In this document: in pieces, positions 10,354 through 18,354 of the stretch
Layout: each line of letters opens with the position of its first letter
How positions within the stretch are numbered: position 1 is the stretch's first letter
Assembly: GCF_019449275.2 (NCBI RefSeq)
Contig: NZ_JAHZQZ020000014.1
Location: 248,001 to 312,000, forward strand
DNA from: Microbacterium sp. HD4P20
GTDB taxonomy: Bacteria; Actinomycetota; Actinomycetes; Actinomycetales; Microbacteriaceae
DNA length: 64,000 nucleotides
Reading direction: 5' to 3'
Notes under the pieces: generated by a model
Told to the model about the DNA's origin: nothing
Seen by the model: only the letters and a program-made list of their open reading frames with translations
Databases searched by the model: none
Translations under genes and position numbers: made by a program

Positions 10354-10363
10354 GCACGCTCAC

Positions 10364-10402
10364 GCGGGAACGTCGCGGACTCAGCGTCCGCGGCGCTCCC
10401 GC
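10364..10402. terminator. Bidirectional hairpin between rne and the DUF4031 gene
   Basis: GCGGGA (10364-10369) pairs with TCCCGC (10397-10402). After a 1x1 mismatch, CGTCGCGGAC (10371-10380) pairs with GTCCGCGGCG (10386-10395, one G-U) around a five-base loop. The structure covers the stop codon of the minus-strand gene. There is no U-tract, as is usual for high-GC Actinobacteria. Confidence 0.6.
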
Positions 10403-10653
10403 GCTGTGACGCGCAGCCCTGAGGCGATCAAGCGACGTACCAGTTCGTGGCCGCTGACGTGTTCCGCACCCGCGGCGACCAGCCGTGCGTGCGCCTCTTC
10501 GGGCACGTCGTAGTGATCCAGATCGAAGCCACGCCCGGGGATTCCGTTGGCGGCGGCGAAGGCGTGCAGTTCATGCAGGTCGGAGTCGCTCACCAGATGC
10601 GCCCAGAGCCGGCCGTGCGCGGGCCAGCGGGGGTCGTCGATGAGGATAGCCAC
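10381..10653 (-). CDS. DUF4031 domain protein
   Basis: A 90-residue protein starting AILIDDPRWPAHGRLWAHL and continuing with GFDLDHYDVPEEAH, recognisable as the actinobacterial DUF4031 family of unknown function. It is a single-domain soluble protein with a basic C-terminus. It is convergent with rne and divergent from rplU. The stop codon lies inside a strong hairpin. I see nothing that would assign a reaction. Confidence 0.8.
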   Translation of the reverse strand: MAILIDDPRWPAHGRLWAHLVSDSDLHELHAFAAANGIPGRGFDLDHYDVPEEAHARLVAAGAEHVSGHELVRRLIASGLRVTARERRGR

Positions 10654-10719
10654 GTGCAGATCCTATGCACCCGCCCCGCAGTGGGAACGCGTGGGCGCTT
10701 TCGCGGAGTGATGCCGCAT

Positions 10720-10816
10720 CTGGTAAAGTAGACCCTTGGTGCGTCGAGATTTCCGCACCGAAACTTTCCTGACGTCCTGAGCGCGTGCGCGTGCTCCTAG
10801 AAGAAATAGGTGTGAA
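10720..10816 (+). promoter_or_regulatory. Promoter and 5' UTR of rplU-rpmA-obgE-proB
   Basis: A -10-like TAAAGT lies near 10723, preceding a leader of about 85 nt before the rplU GTG. The -35 region is not distinct. An AGG-containing purine stretch precedes the start codon. Confidence 0.45.
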
Positions 10817-11125
10817 GTGGTTTACGCAGTTGTGCGCGCCGGCGGCCGGCAGGAGAAGGTCGAGGTCGGCACGATCGTCGTTCTCGATCGTCAGGCCGCG
10901 AAGATCGGCGACAAGATCCAGCTCCCCGCGGTGCTGCTCGTCGATGGCGACGCCGTCACGACCGATGCGGACAAGCTGTCGAAGGTCACCGTCACCGCCG
11001 AGGTTCTCGGTGAAGAGCGCGGACCGAAGATCGTGATCCAGAAGTTCAAGAACAAGACCGGATACAAGAAGCGCCAGGGCCACCGCCAGGACCTCACGCG
11101 CGTCAAGGTCACCGGCATCAAGTAA
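10817..11125 (+). CDS. rplU: 50S ribosomal protein L21
   Basis: Binds 23S rRNA in the large subunit. The 102-residue protein has the usual start [17 protein letters not shown] and the basic C-terminal [19 protein letters not shown] typical of bL21. It starts with GTG. It is the first gene of the conserved rplU-rpmA-obgE run, 19 nt before rpmA. Confidence 0.97.
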   Translation: MVYAVVRAGGRQEKVEVGTIVVLDRQAAKIGDKIQLPAVLLVDGDAVTTDADKLSKVTVTAEVLGEERGPKIVIQKFKNKTGYKKRQGHRQDLTRVKVTGIK

Positions 11126-11144
11126 GCCCAGGGGAGACGTAGAG

Positions 11145-11402
11145 ATGGCACACAAAAAGGGCGCAAGCTCCACCCGCAACGGTCGCGACTCCAACGCTCA
11201 GCGACTGGGCGTGAAGCGCTTCGGCGGTCAGCGGGTCCTCGCCGGCGAGATCATCGTCCGTCAGCGCGGCACTCACTTCCACCCCGGCGCCAACGTCGGC
11301 CGCGGTGGCGACGACACGCTGTTCGCTCTGGCAGCGGGCGCTGTCGAGTTCGGCCAGAAGGGCGGCCGCAAGGTCGTCAACATCGTGGCGGCCGCGGAGT
11401 AA
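11145..11402 (+). CDS. rpmA: 50S ribosomal protein L27
   Basis: Its N-terminal tail reaches the peptidyl transferase centre. The 85-residue protein begins [20 protein letters not shown] and has the conserved [20 protein letters not shown]. The N-terminus has no Firmicute-type cleavable extension. GGGGAGA in the upstream gap serves as ribosome site. Confidence 0.98.
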   Translation: MAHKKGASSTRNGRDSNAQRLGVKRFGGQRVLAGEIIVRQRGTHFHPGANVGRGGDDTLFALAAGAVEFGQKGGRKVVNIVAAAE

Positions 11403-11425
11403 TCCACGGACTCACACATTCTCGA

Positions 11426-11455
11426 GGAAGGGGCGGGCTTCGGCTCGCCCCTTCC
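11426..11455 (+). terminator. Strong UUCG-loop hairpin between rpmA and obgE
   Basis: GGAAGGGGCG (11426-11435) pairs perfectly with CGCCCCTTCC (11446-11455), extended inwards by GGC/GCT with a G-U pair around a TTCG tetraloop. No U-tract follows. It may terminate part of the ribosomal-protein message or protect its 3' end; a TACCCT box at 11461-11466 right after it could restart transcription for obgE. Confidence 0.7.
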
Positions 11456-11495
11456 GTCATTACCCTGGGCTTGACCCAGAGCTGAGGGGGACCGC

Positions 11496-13004
11496 ATGGT
11501 CACGTTCGTCGATCGGGTGACGCTGCACCTGAGTGCCGGCAAAGGCGGCAACGGCTGCGTGTCGGTGAAGCGCGAGAAGTTCAAGCCGCTCGCCGGTCCG
11601 GACGGCGGCAACGGCGGTCATGGCGGCGACATCGTGCTCGTCGCCGATCCGCAGGTGACCACGCTGCTGTCGTACCACCACTCGCCCCACCGCTCGGGTG
11701 GCAACGGCGGATTCGGAATGGGTGACCATCGCTCGGGTGCGCACGGCGAATCGCTCGAACTGCCCGTCCCGGTCGGCACAGTCGTGAAGGATGCCTCCGG
11801 CGAGACCCTCGTCGACATGATCGAGCCCGGCATGCGGTTCGTGGTCGCGCCCGGCGGTCTCGGAGGCCTCGGCAACGCCGCGCTCTCCAATCCCAAGCGC
11901 AAGGCGCCCGGCTTCGCGCTCCTGGGCACGCCCGGTTGGGAGGGGGATGTCCTCCTCGAGCTGAAGACCGTGGCCGATGTCGCTCTGGTGGGCTTTCCGT
12001 CCGCCGGCAAGTCCAGTCTGATCGCCGCCGTGTCGGCCGCGCGACCCAAGATCGCCGACTACCCGTTCACGACGCTGCACCCGAACCTCGGCGTCGTGCA
12101 GGCGGGCGACGTGCGGTTCACCGTGGCCGATGTTCCCGGCCTGATCGAGGGTGCCAGCGAAGGCAAGGGCCTCGGCCTGGAGTTCCTGCGCCACGTCGAG
12201 CGCTGCACCGCGCTCGTGCACGTGCTGGACTGCGCCACCCTCGATCCGGGCCGTGACCCGCTCTCGGACCTGGAGGTCATCCTCGCCGAGCTCGCGGCGT
12301 ATCCGGTGCCCGAAGGACAGCTCCCACTGCTGGAGCGCCCGCAGCTCGTCGCACTGAACAAGGTCGATGTGCCCGAGGCGAAGGATCTCGCAGAGCTCGT
12401 CCGCCCCGAACTCGAGGCGCGGGGCTTCCGCGTGTTCGAGATCTCCACAGTGAGTCACGAAGGACTGCGTCAGCTGACCTTCGCGCTCGGCGACATCGTG
12501 GCGGCCCACCGCATCGAACGGGCCAAGACTCCGGCACCGGAGCGCGTCGTCATCCGCCCCAAGGGCTCGCAGAAGGAATTCTGGGTGCGCGTGGAGGGTG
12601 GCACGTACGGGAACATCTACCGCATCCTCGGGGAGAAGCCGCTTCGCTGGGTGCAGCAGACCGACTTCCAGAACGAGGAAGCCGTCGGGTACCTGGCGGA
12701 TCGTCTGGAGAAGCTCGGCGTCGAGGACGCGCTGTTCCGCTCCGGTGCGACACCCGGTGCGACGGTCGTCATCGGCGAAGGCGACGGCATCGTGTTCGAC
12801 TGGGAGCCGTCGCTGCGATCCACCGCTGAGCTGGCCACTGCACCGCGGGGTACCGATCCGCGCCTGCTGCAAGACGGCCGTCGGACGACGTCGGAGCGGC
12901 GCGAGCGCTATCACGACATGATGGATGCCAAGGCGCAGGCGCGCGCCGAGCTCGAGGCGGAGCGGCTGGCAGCGGCGGAGCGGAGCGCGGAGGGCGACGA
13001 GTGA
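11496..13004 (+). CDS. obgE: GTPase Obg/CgtA
   Basis: Ribosome-associated GTPase acting in 50S assembly and stress control. The 502-residue protein has the glycine-rich Obg fold (about 1-158, [20 protein letters not shown]), the G domain with G1 [12 protein letters not shown]3 [16 protein letters not shown] and G4 NKVD, then the OCT domain (about 350-430) and a charged C-terminal extension found in actinobacterial members. ATG follows GAGGGGG. Its stop overlaps proB (GTGA). Confidence 0.97.
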   Translation: MVTFVDRVTLHLSAGKGGNGCVSVKREKFKPLAGPDGGNGGHGGDIVLVADPQVTTLLSYHHSPHRSGGNGGFGMGDHRSGAHGESLELPVPVGTVVKDASGETLVDMIEPGMRFVVAPGGLGGLGNAALSNPKRKAPGFALLGTPGWEGDVLLELKTVADVALVGFPSAGKSSLIAAVSAARPKIADYPFTTLHPNLGVVQAGDVRFTVADVPGLIEGASEGKGLGLEFLRHVERCTALVHVLDCATLDPGRDPLSDLEVILAELAAYPVPEGQLPLLERPQLVALNKVDVPEAKDLAELVRPELEARGFRVFEISTVSHEGLRQLTFALGDIVAAHRIERAKTPAPERVVIRPKGSQKEFWVRVEGGTYGNIYRILGEKPLRWVQQTDFQNEEAVGYLADRLEKLGVEDALFRSGATPGATVVIGEGDGIVFDWEPSLRSTAELATAPRGTDPRLLQDGRRTTSERRERYHDMMDAKAQARAELEAERLAAAERSAEGDE

Positions 13005-13840
13005 GGTCGCTCGAGCGCGAAGGGATCGCCACCGCCCGTCGTGTCGTCGTGAAGGTCGGGTCATCGTCGATCAGCGGCGACAGCGCCCACAAGATCGGCC
13101 CGCTCGTAGACGCGCTGGCTGCTGCGCACGCCCGCGGCACGGAAGTCGTGCTGGTGTCATCCGGTGCCATCGCGACCGGGATGCCGTACCTGCTCCTCGA
13201 CGAGCGTCCGAGTGACCTCGCCACACAGCAGGCTGCGGCCGCTGTGGGCCAGAACGTGCTGATCTACCGCTACCAGGAAGCGCTGCGCCCCTTCCGCATC
13301 GTCGCGGGCCAGGTGCTGCTGACCGCCGGCGACCTCGAGAACCCGACGCACCGCTCGAATGCGCGACGGGCCATGGAGCGTCTGCTGGGGCTGCGGATCC
13401 TGCCGATCGTCAACGAGAACGACACCGTCGCCACCCACGAGATCCGCTTCGGCGACAACGACCGGCTCGCGGCGATGGTGGCACAGCTCATCGGCGCCGA
13501 CGCGCTGGTTCTGCTGAGCGACATCGAGTGCCTGTACACCCGGCCGCCGGACGAGCCCGGGGCCGTGCCGATTCCTCACGTCGCGTACGGCGCCGATCTG
13601 CACGACTTCGAGTTCGGGTCCGTCGTGGTCAACAGCGTGGGCACCGGCGGAGCAGCCACGAAGGTATCGGCGGCGCGGCTGGCCGCGGCATCCGGAATCG
13701 GTGTGCTCGTCACGAGCGCCGACCTCGTCGACGCGGCGCTGACGGGTCAGAGGATCGGCACCTGGTTCCAGCCGAATCCCGAGCCCGCCGCACCGGCAGC
13801 CACCGGCCCCGTCCGCACGGCCGCCGATAGGCTGGGATGA
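13001..13840 (+). CDS. proB: Glutamate 5-kinase, short form without PUA domain
   Basis: Phosphorylates glutamate in the first step of proline synthesis. The 279-residue protein holds the amino-acid kinase domain: [21 protein letters not shown], the NENDTVA loop, FGDNDRLAA and [13 protein letters not shown]. The C-terminal PUA domain of the roughly 370-residue enterobacterial enzyme is absent; the protein ends in a short Pro/Ala tail. Loss of PUA is known in several lineages and leaves catalysis intact. proA is not in the window. Translation is coupled to obgE. Confidence 0.93.
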   Translation: MRSLEREGIATARRVVVKVGSSSISGDSAHKIGPLVDALAAAHARGTEVVLVSSGAIATGMPYLLLDERPSDLATQQAAAAVGQNVLIYRYQEALRPFRIVAGQVLLTAGDLENPTHRSNARRAMERLLGLRILPIVNENDTVATHEIRFGDNDRLAAMVAQLIGADALVLLSDIECLYTRPPDEPGAVPIPHVAYGADLHDFEFGSVVVNSVGTGGAATKVSAARLAAASGIGVLVTSADLVDAALTGQRIGTWFQPNPEPAAPAATGPVRTAADRLG

Positions 13841-13883
13841 AGACCCGATCAGCCCCTCGTCGGCACCGCGGGCGCGTGAGGCA

Positions 13884-13889
13884 TAAACT
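13884..13889 (+). promoter_or_regulatory. Probable -10 box upstream of the 13.9-kb small gene and nadD
   Basis: TAAACT in the context GGCATAAACTGG, about 45 nt before the ATG at 13934, which has its own GGAG ribosome site. The position is approximate to within a few bases. Confidence 0.4.
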
Positions 13890-13933
13890 GGATCAGTCCC
13901 GCGCCTGCTGAGGCGAATCCGAACGGAGCACGA

Positions 13934-14158
13934 ATGACACTCGCCACGATCATCGCCCTGGCCGCCGAGGAAACCGAGCACCACGGCAACGTCGCACTCG
14001 AGACGGTCGGCTACGGGATCGTCGCGATCGTGGTGTTCGCCGGGCTCGCGCTGGTCACGCTGTCGTATCGGAACGTGGCCAATCGCCACGCGCACAAGGC
14101 AGAGGCCTACGCCCGAGCCCACGCGAATGACGTACAGCGATCGGGGCACGGCCACTAG
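13934..14158 (+). CDS. Small single-span membrane protein, unknown function
   Basis: A 74-residue protein with a short extracytoplasmic or luminal N-terminus, one helix (about residues 24-43, LETVGYGIVAIVVFAGLALV) and a His-rich cytoplasmic tail ending RSGHGH. I do not recognise a named family; similar short proteins precede nadD in related genomes by my recollection. ATG is preceded by GGAGCACGA, a good ribosome site. It lies 9 nt before nadD and is probably co-transcribed. The eight or so His residues could bind a metal, which is only a guess. Confidence 0.75.
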   Translation: MTLATIIALAAEETEHHGNVALETVGYGIVAIVVFAGLALVTLSYRNVANRHAHKAEAYARAHANDVQRSGHGH

Positions 14159-14167
14159 GCCGACCGT

Positions 14168-14764
14168 ATGTCGGCGACGGGTGCCCCGAGGATCGGGGTC
14201 ATGGGTGGGACGTTCGACCCCATCCATCACGGACACCTCGTCGCCGCCAGCGAGGTCGCACAGTGGTTCGACCTCGATGAGGTCGTGTTCGTTCCCACGG
14301 GCGAGCCTTGGCAGAAGGCGGAGGTGTCGCCGAGCGAGGATCGCTACCTCATGACGGTCATCGCCACGGCCTCCAATCCTGGCTTCACCGTCAGTCGCGT
14401 CGACATCGACCGCACCGGCCCCACCTACACCATCGACACGCTGCGCGATCTGAAGGCGTTGCGTCCCGACGCGGAACTGTTCTTCATCACGGGCGCCGAC
14501 GCCTTGGCGCAAATTCTCAGTTGGAGGGACCATGATGAGTTGTGGGACCTCGCCCACTTCGTGGCGGTGTCCCGCCCGGGACACGTCCTCAACACCGACG
14601 GGTTGCCCAGCGACGACGTCAGTCAGCTCGAGATTCCCGCCCTCGCCATCTCGTCGACGGACTGCCGAGATCGGGTGAGTCGGGGGCACCCGGTGTGGTA
14701 CCTCGTTCCCGACGGGGTCGTCCAATACATTGCGAAGCACCACCTCTACCGGAGCAAGGAATGA
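14168..14764 (+). CDS. nadD: Nicotinate-nucleotide adenylyltransferase
   Basis: Adenylates nicotinate mononucleotide in NAD synthesis. The 198-residue protein has the nucleotidyltransferase motif [12 protein letters not shown] (HxGH), the middle segment [11 protein letters not shown] and the C-terminal [10 protein letters not shown] ligand loop. It begins with ATG at 14168 and its stop overlaps the next gene by ATGA. The nadD-X-rsfS order is widespread. Confidence 0.97.
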   Translation: MSATGAPRIGVMGGTFDPIHHGHLVAASEVAQWFDLDEVVFVPTGEPWQKAEVSPSEDRYLMTVIATASNPGFTVSRVDIDRTGPTYTIDTLRDLKALRPDAELFFITGADALAQILSWRDHDELWDLAHFVAVSRPGHVLNTDGLPSDDVSQLEIPALAISSTDCRDRVSRGHPVWYLVPDGVVQYIAKHHLYRSKE

Positions 14765-16032
14765 GCACACCCGAGCAGCCGGCAACGCCACCCCTCACGC
14801 GCAAGCAGATGCGCGAGATCCGCAACACGGGTTCGAACCCGGTGATTCCGCCCGCATCGGCATCCGAGCCTGCGCCCGACGCGGGCACGCCCGCCGCCGC
14901 GCCAGAGCAGTCGGAGCCCGTCTCGCCGGCCCCGTTGCCGCGACCCTCCACACCGGCCGTCGTGCCGCCCCCGCCCGTGGCCGACTCGGCTGTGGACCTC
15001 GGAGTCTCGCCCCTCACACGTCGTCAGGCTCGTCAGCAGGAGCGCATTCGCACAGCATCCGTGCCCGTCATCACCCCCGAGGTCGTGGCCGCCCACGCCG
15101 GCGCCCCCGCATCGCCTGCGCCGACCTTCGCGTTCCCCGCCGCCGACCGACCCGTCGAAGACGCCCGATCGGCACTTCTCGCAGAGCCCGAGACCACGGA
15201 GCCCGAGACCACCGAGCCCGAAGACACCGCGACGTCCGCCGAAGACACGGATGCCGAGCGCGAGGACCCCGAGACCGTCAGGGCCGACAGTGGCCTTCAC
15301 TCGGCGTTCGGCTTCTCGGGGCAGCAGCCGGAGCCGCAGCGCGCGCCGGTCGAGGCCGCGTTCCCGTGGGCACAGCACGAAACCGCCGTCGCGCCCGCCG
15401 ATGCGCAGATGGACGCGGTCCCCGGCGCGGAAGCCGGGGCGACGTCACCGTTCGGGGATCTGCCGTTCGCCCCCGTCGTGGACGCCCCGAACGAGGCTCC
15501 CGCTGATGATGAAGTCGACGAGGGAGCGCGAGCCGTCGTCAACCCGCTGCTCGGGGCCGGGCTTCTCGGCACGGCACCCACCGTAGAGCCCCTCGTGGAC
15601 CTTCCCGCCTCCTTCGATCAGCTCCTCTCACGCTCGACGGGGTCGGTCTCGATGCCGAACGCGCTCATCGTCTCGCAGGCGCCCGAAGTGTCTCCGCTCG
15701 TCGGGCCCGTGACGGCCACGGGCGATGTCCTCGTGACGGGGACCTTCAACCTTCCCGAAGGCCTCGGTTCGACCGGGCACGCCAGGGGCACAGCCGACGG
15801 CAAGGAGATCGACGCGACACTGGTCGACGGCGAGCTTCCGTCGCACTCGTCGCCCACGCCGATCGCCGCGAGCTCGGCAGTCAGCACGGTCAAGACGCCG
15901 GGCGAGGTCATCAAACCGCCCGTGCCCGAGAAGGGCAACCGCCTGATGATGTCGCTCGCGATCACCGCGGGCGTCTTGGCGCTCGCACTCGCGGGCGTGC
16001 TCATCCTCGCCTTCGTGACAGGAGTCTTCTGA
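14761..16032 (+). CDS. Low-complexity protein with duplicated LTRxQ motif and C-terminal membrane anchor
   Basis: The 423-residue protein carries near its N-terminus two related boxes, [19 protein letters not shown] and [15 protein letters not shown](ASVPVI), separated by a Pro/Ala linker. A long acidic, Pro-rich region follows that includes a tandem EPETT repeat. The last 30 residues form a single helix ([20 protein letters not shown]) with only a few residues beyond it, so the bulk is probably cytoplasmic and tail-anchored. I recognise no domain with a function. Its place between nadD and rsfS, with ATGA and TGATG overlaps on both sides, suggests a conserved actinobacterial cell-envelope or ribosome-linked role, unproven. 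Confidence 0.85.
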   Translation: MSTPEQPATPPLTRKQMREIRNTGSNPVIPPASASEPAPDAGTPAAAPEQSEPVSPAPLPRPSTPAVVPPPPVADSAVDLGVSPLTRRQARQQERIRTASVPVITPEVVAAHAGAPASPAPTFAFPAADRPVEDARSALLAEPETTEPETTEPEDTATSAEDTDAEREDPETVRADSGLHSAFGFSGQQPEPQRAPVEAAFPWAQHETAVAPADAQMDAVPGAEAGATSPFGDLPFAPVVDAPNEAPADDEVDEGARAVVNPLLGAGLLGTAPTVEPLVDLPASFDQLLSRSTGSVSMPNALIVSQAPEVSPLVGPVTATGDVLVTGTFNLPEGLGSTGHARGTADGKEIDATLVDGELPSHSSPTPIAASSAVSTVKTPGEVIKPPVPEKGNRLMMSLAITAGVLALALAGVLILAFVTGVF

Positions 16033-16412
16033 TGACGGCGAGCACGCAGTCCCACGACATGCTGAAGATCGCGGCGGCAGCCGCGGACTCGAAGGGCGGC
16101 GAGGATCTCGTCGCCCTCGACGTGTCGGGGCCGCTGCCGCTCGTTGACATCTTCCTGCTGGTCACCGGCCGCAGCGAACGCAACGTCGCGGCCATCGCGG
16201 ACGAGATCGAAGACAAGCTTCTCGAGGGCGGCCACAAGCGGCTCCGACGTGAGGGCCGCCAGGAGTCGCGGTGGGTGCTGATCGACTTCGGTGACCTCGT
16301 CGTGCACGTCTTCCACGAGCAGGAGCGCGTCTACTACGGCCTCGAGCGGCTGTGGAAGGACTGCCCCGTCGTACCCGTCGACGTGCCCGCGTCAGCGGTC
16401 ACCGAGGACTGA
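16032..16412 (+). CDS. rsfS: Ribosome silencing factor RsfS
   Basis: Binds L14 on the 50S subunit and blocks subunit joining when nutrients are scarce. The 126-residue protein has the DUF143 pattern: DIFLLVTGRSERNVAAIADEI, GRQESRWVLIDFGDLVVHVF and EERVYYGLERLW-like end (QERVYYGLERLWKDC). ATG overlaps the previous stop by one base. Confidence 0.97.
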   Translation: MTASTQSHDMLKIAAAAADSKGGEDLVALDVSGPLPLVDIFLLVTGRSERNVAAIADEIEDKLLEGGHKRLRREGRQESRWVLIDFGDLVVHVFHEQERVYYGLERLWKDCPVVPVDVPASAVTED

Positions 16413-16441
16413 CGGTGTGCGGAGCACACTCGCGGATGTTG

Positions 16442-16447
16442 TAGGCT
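16442..16447 (+). promoter_or_regulatory. -10 box of tRNA-Ala
   Basis: TAGGCT lies 35 nt before the first base of the tRNA. The -35 region is not distinct. Confidence 0.5.
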
Positions 16448-16482
16448 AGATGAGTTGTCCCGCACGGTTCGGGACGGCATCC

Positions 16483-16555
16483 GGGCCTGTGGCGCAGCTG
16501 GTAGCGCACCTGCATGGCATGCAGGGGGTCAGGGGTTCGAGTCCCCTCAGGTCCA
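16483..16555 (+). tRNA. tRNA-Ala (GGC)
   Basis: A 73-nt cloverleaf. Acceptor GGGCCTG pairs with CAGGTCC (one G-U), D stem GCGC/GCGC, anticodon stem CCTGC/GCAGG with loop ATGGCAT (anticodon GGC), T stem AGGGG/CCCCT with TTCGAGT. The 3' CCA is not encoded. Confidence 0.97.
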
Positions 16556-16564
16556 CCGAAGCAG

Positions 16565-16594
16565 ACGCCCCGCGCATGCGGGGCGTTTCCTTTT
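16565..16594 (+). terminator. Intrinsic terminator of tRNA-Ala
   Basis: ACGCCCCGC (16565-16573) pairs perfectly with GCGGGGCGT (16578-16586) around GCAT, followed by TTCCTTTT. Confidence 0.9.
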
Positions 16595-16653
16595 GCGCCG
16601 ATCCGATCGAAGCCGCCATTGCGCCCGAGGATGCCGTGAGCAAGGGTGAATCC

Positions 16654-17130
16654 ATGACCTCTGTCATCCCGTTCCTGTGGTTCGACGACGCCGCTGAGGA
16701 AGCGGTGACGTTCTACACCGGTCTCATCCCCGACTCCGAGATCGTGTCGATCGGCCGCTACCCGGACGAGGTCCCGGGGCTGGGCGGCAAGGTCACGCAC
16801 GTGCACTTCCGGCTCGCCGGCCGGGACTACCACGCGATGGATGCGGGCCCGCAGTTCCCCTTCACGGAGGCGATCTCGCTCTACGTGTCGTGCGCCGACC
16901 AGGCAGAGATCGATCGCTACTGGGATGCGCTCACCGCCGACGGCGGCCAGGAGCAGCCGTGCGGCTGGCTGAAGGACCGGTGGGGACTGTCGTGGCAGGT
17001 CATACCTGACCGGCTCGTCGAGCTGATCCGGAACCCCGACCCCGAAATCGCACACCGTGCCGTCCAGGCGATGCTGCACATGCGGCGCATCGACATCGCT
17101 GCCCTCGAGGCGGCCGCCGCCCAATCGTGA
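16654..17130 (+). CDS. VOC-superfamily (PhnB / 3-demethylubiquinone methyltransferase-like) protein
   Basis: A 158-residue glyoxalase-fold protein starting TSVIPFLWFDDAAEEAVTFY, with the family segments GKVTHVHFRLAGRDYHAMD and CGWLKDRWGLSWQVIP. These proteins are annotated from fold similarity to PhnB; the substrate is unknown. The ATG at 16654 is chosen because AAGGG lies 8 nt upstream; a GTG at 16636 is in frame but lacks a ribosome site. Its stop overlaps the following GTG (GTGA), so the two are translationally coupled. Confidence 0.85.
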   Translation: MTSVIPFLWFDDAAEEAVTFYTGLIPDSEIVSIGRYPDEVPGLGGKVTHVHFRLAGRDYHAMDAGPQFPFTEAISLYVSCADQAEIDRYWDALTADGGQEQPCGWLKDRWGLSWQVIPDRLVELIRNPDPEIAHRAVQAMLHMRRIDIAALEAAAAQS

Positions 17131-18287
17131 ATCGCCCTGGAAGGTCGAAACCGTGCGTTCGCGCCGCGTTCCCCGCAGCCCTCGTCCTGACGCTGGCTGT
17201 GGCATCCGGATGCACCTCGGTACCGCTCTCGCCGGCACCTCCCTCCATCTCGGCGACCGCGGCTCCCGCGCCGACGGCCTCGGATCCCGCGCAGTGGTGG
17301 CGGGCAACGGACGATGTCGCGACGCTGGCGGCGGGACTGCAGGCGCCATGGTCGGTGGTGCCCCTCGCCGAGGGCGGCGCGCTGATCTCGCAGCGCGACG
17401 ACGGCCAGATCCTCGAACTCGCGCCGGGCGGCGCACTGCGCGCCGTCGGCACGGTTCCCGGGGTGGTCTCAGGAGGGGAGTCCGGACTCCATGGTCTCGC
17501 GCTCTTCGCGCGCGACGGCGAGATGCTCCTCTACGCGTACTTCGGAGCAGCGGACGACAACCGGGTGATCCGGATGGCGCTCCTCGGTGAACCCGGGTCG
17601 CTGATGCTGGGCGAACCGGAGACGATCCTCACCGGCATCCCGCGCGCGAACACGCACAACGGCGGGAGGATCGCGTTCGGACCGGACGGACACCTGTACA
17701 TCACCACGGGCGACGCGCAACGGCGCGACGCGTCACAGGATCCGGAGGCGCTCGGCGGCAAGATCCTCCGCGTCACGCCGGACGGGGATCCGGCGCCCGG
17801 CAACCCCTGGGGCAACGCGGTGTACTCCCTCGGCCACCGCAACGTGCAGGGCATCGCCTGGACGGCCGACGGCACACTGTGGGCGAGCGAGTTCGGCCAG
17901 AACACGTGGGACGAGCTGAATCGCATCGAGGCCGGCGGCAACTACGGCTGGCCGCTCGTCGAGGGCGAGGGAGGAGCACCGGAATTCATCGACCCCGTCG
18001 CGGTGTGGGCGACCAGCGAGGCGAGCCCGAGCGGGATCGCAGCACGAGACGCCACGGTGTTCATCGCCGGTCTGCGCGGAGAGCGGCTGTGGATGCTCGA
18101 TACGCGCGGGGGAGCGGCCGCCGCCGAACCCGTCGCGGCGCTGGCGGGTCAGCAGGGCCGCCTGCGGGACGCCGTCGTGGCGCCCGACGGGTCGCTCTGG
18201 ATCCTGACCAACAACACCGACGGGCGCGGCAGCCCGCGGCCGGAAGACGACCTGCTGCTGCGGGTGGAACTGGCGCCGGCGGAATGA
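17127..18287 (+). CDS. PQQ-dependent sugar dehydrogenase-like lipoprotein (GSDH family)
   Basis: A 386-residue exported protein. The N-terminus is a lipoprotein signal with basic start, hydrophobic core ALVLTLAVASGC and lipobox Cys29 (VASGC). The mature part is a six-bladed beta propeller of the glucose/sorbosone dehydrogenase type: GLQAPWSVVPL, ESGLHGLAL, NTHNGGRIAFGPDGHLYITTG, GHRNVQGIAW, WDELNRIEAGGNYGWP. Members oxidise aldose sugars with PQQ; whether this organism makes PQQ is not visible here. It starts with a GTG overlapping the VOC gene stop. Confidence 0.88.
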   Translation: MNRPGRSKPCVRAAFPAALVLTLAVASGCTSVPLSPAPPSISATAAPAPTASDPAQWWRATDDVATLAAGLQAPWSVVPLAEGGALISQRDDGQILELAPGGALRAVGTVPGVVSGGESGLHGLALFARDGEMLLYAYFGAADDNRVIRMALLGEPGSLMLGEPETILTGIPRANTHNGGRIAFGPDGHLYITTGDAQRRDASQDPEALGGKILRVTPDGDPAPGNPWGNAVYSLGHRNVQGIAWTADGTLWASEFGQNTWDELNRIEAGGNYGWPLVEGEGGAPEFIDPVAVWATSEASPSGIAARDATVFIAGLRGERLWMLDTRGGAAAAEPVAALAGQQGRLRDAVVAPDGSLWILTNNTDGRGSPRPEDDLLLRVELAPAE

Positions 18288-18342
18288 GGCGACATCGTGG
18301 CGTTCCTCGTCCGTGCGCGGACGATCGTCGGACGCGGGACGC

Positions 18343-18348
18343 TACGGT
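18343..18348 (+). promoter_or_regulatory. -10 box of a leaderless acyl-CoA dehydrogenase mRNA
   Basis: TACGGT is followed by exactly 6 nt and the ATG at 18355, so transcription should begin at the start codon. Confidence 0.6.
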
Positions 18349-18354
18349 GAGTGC

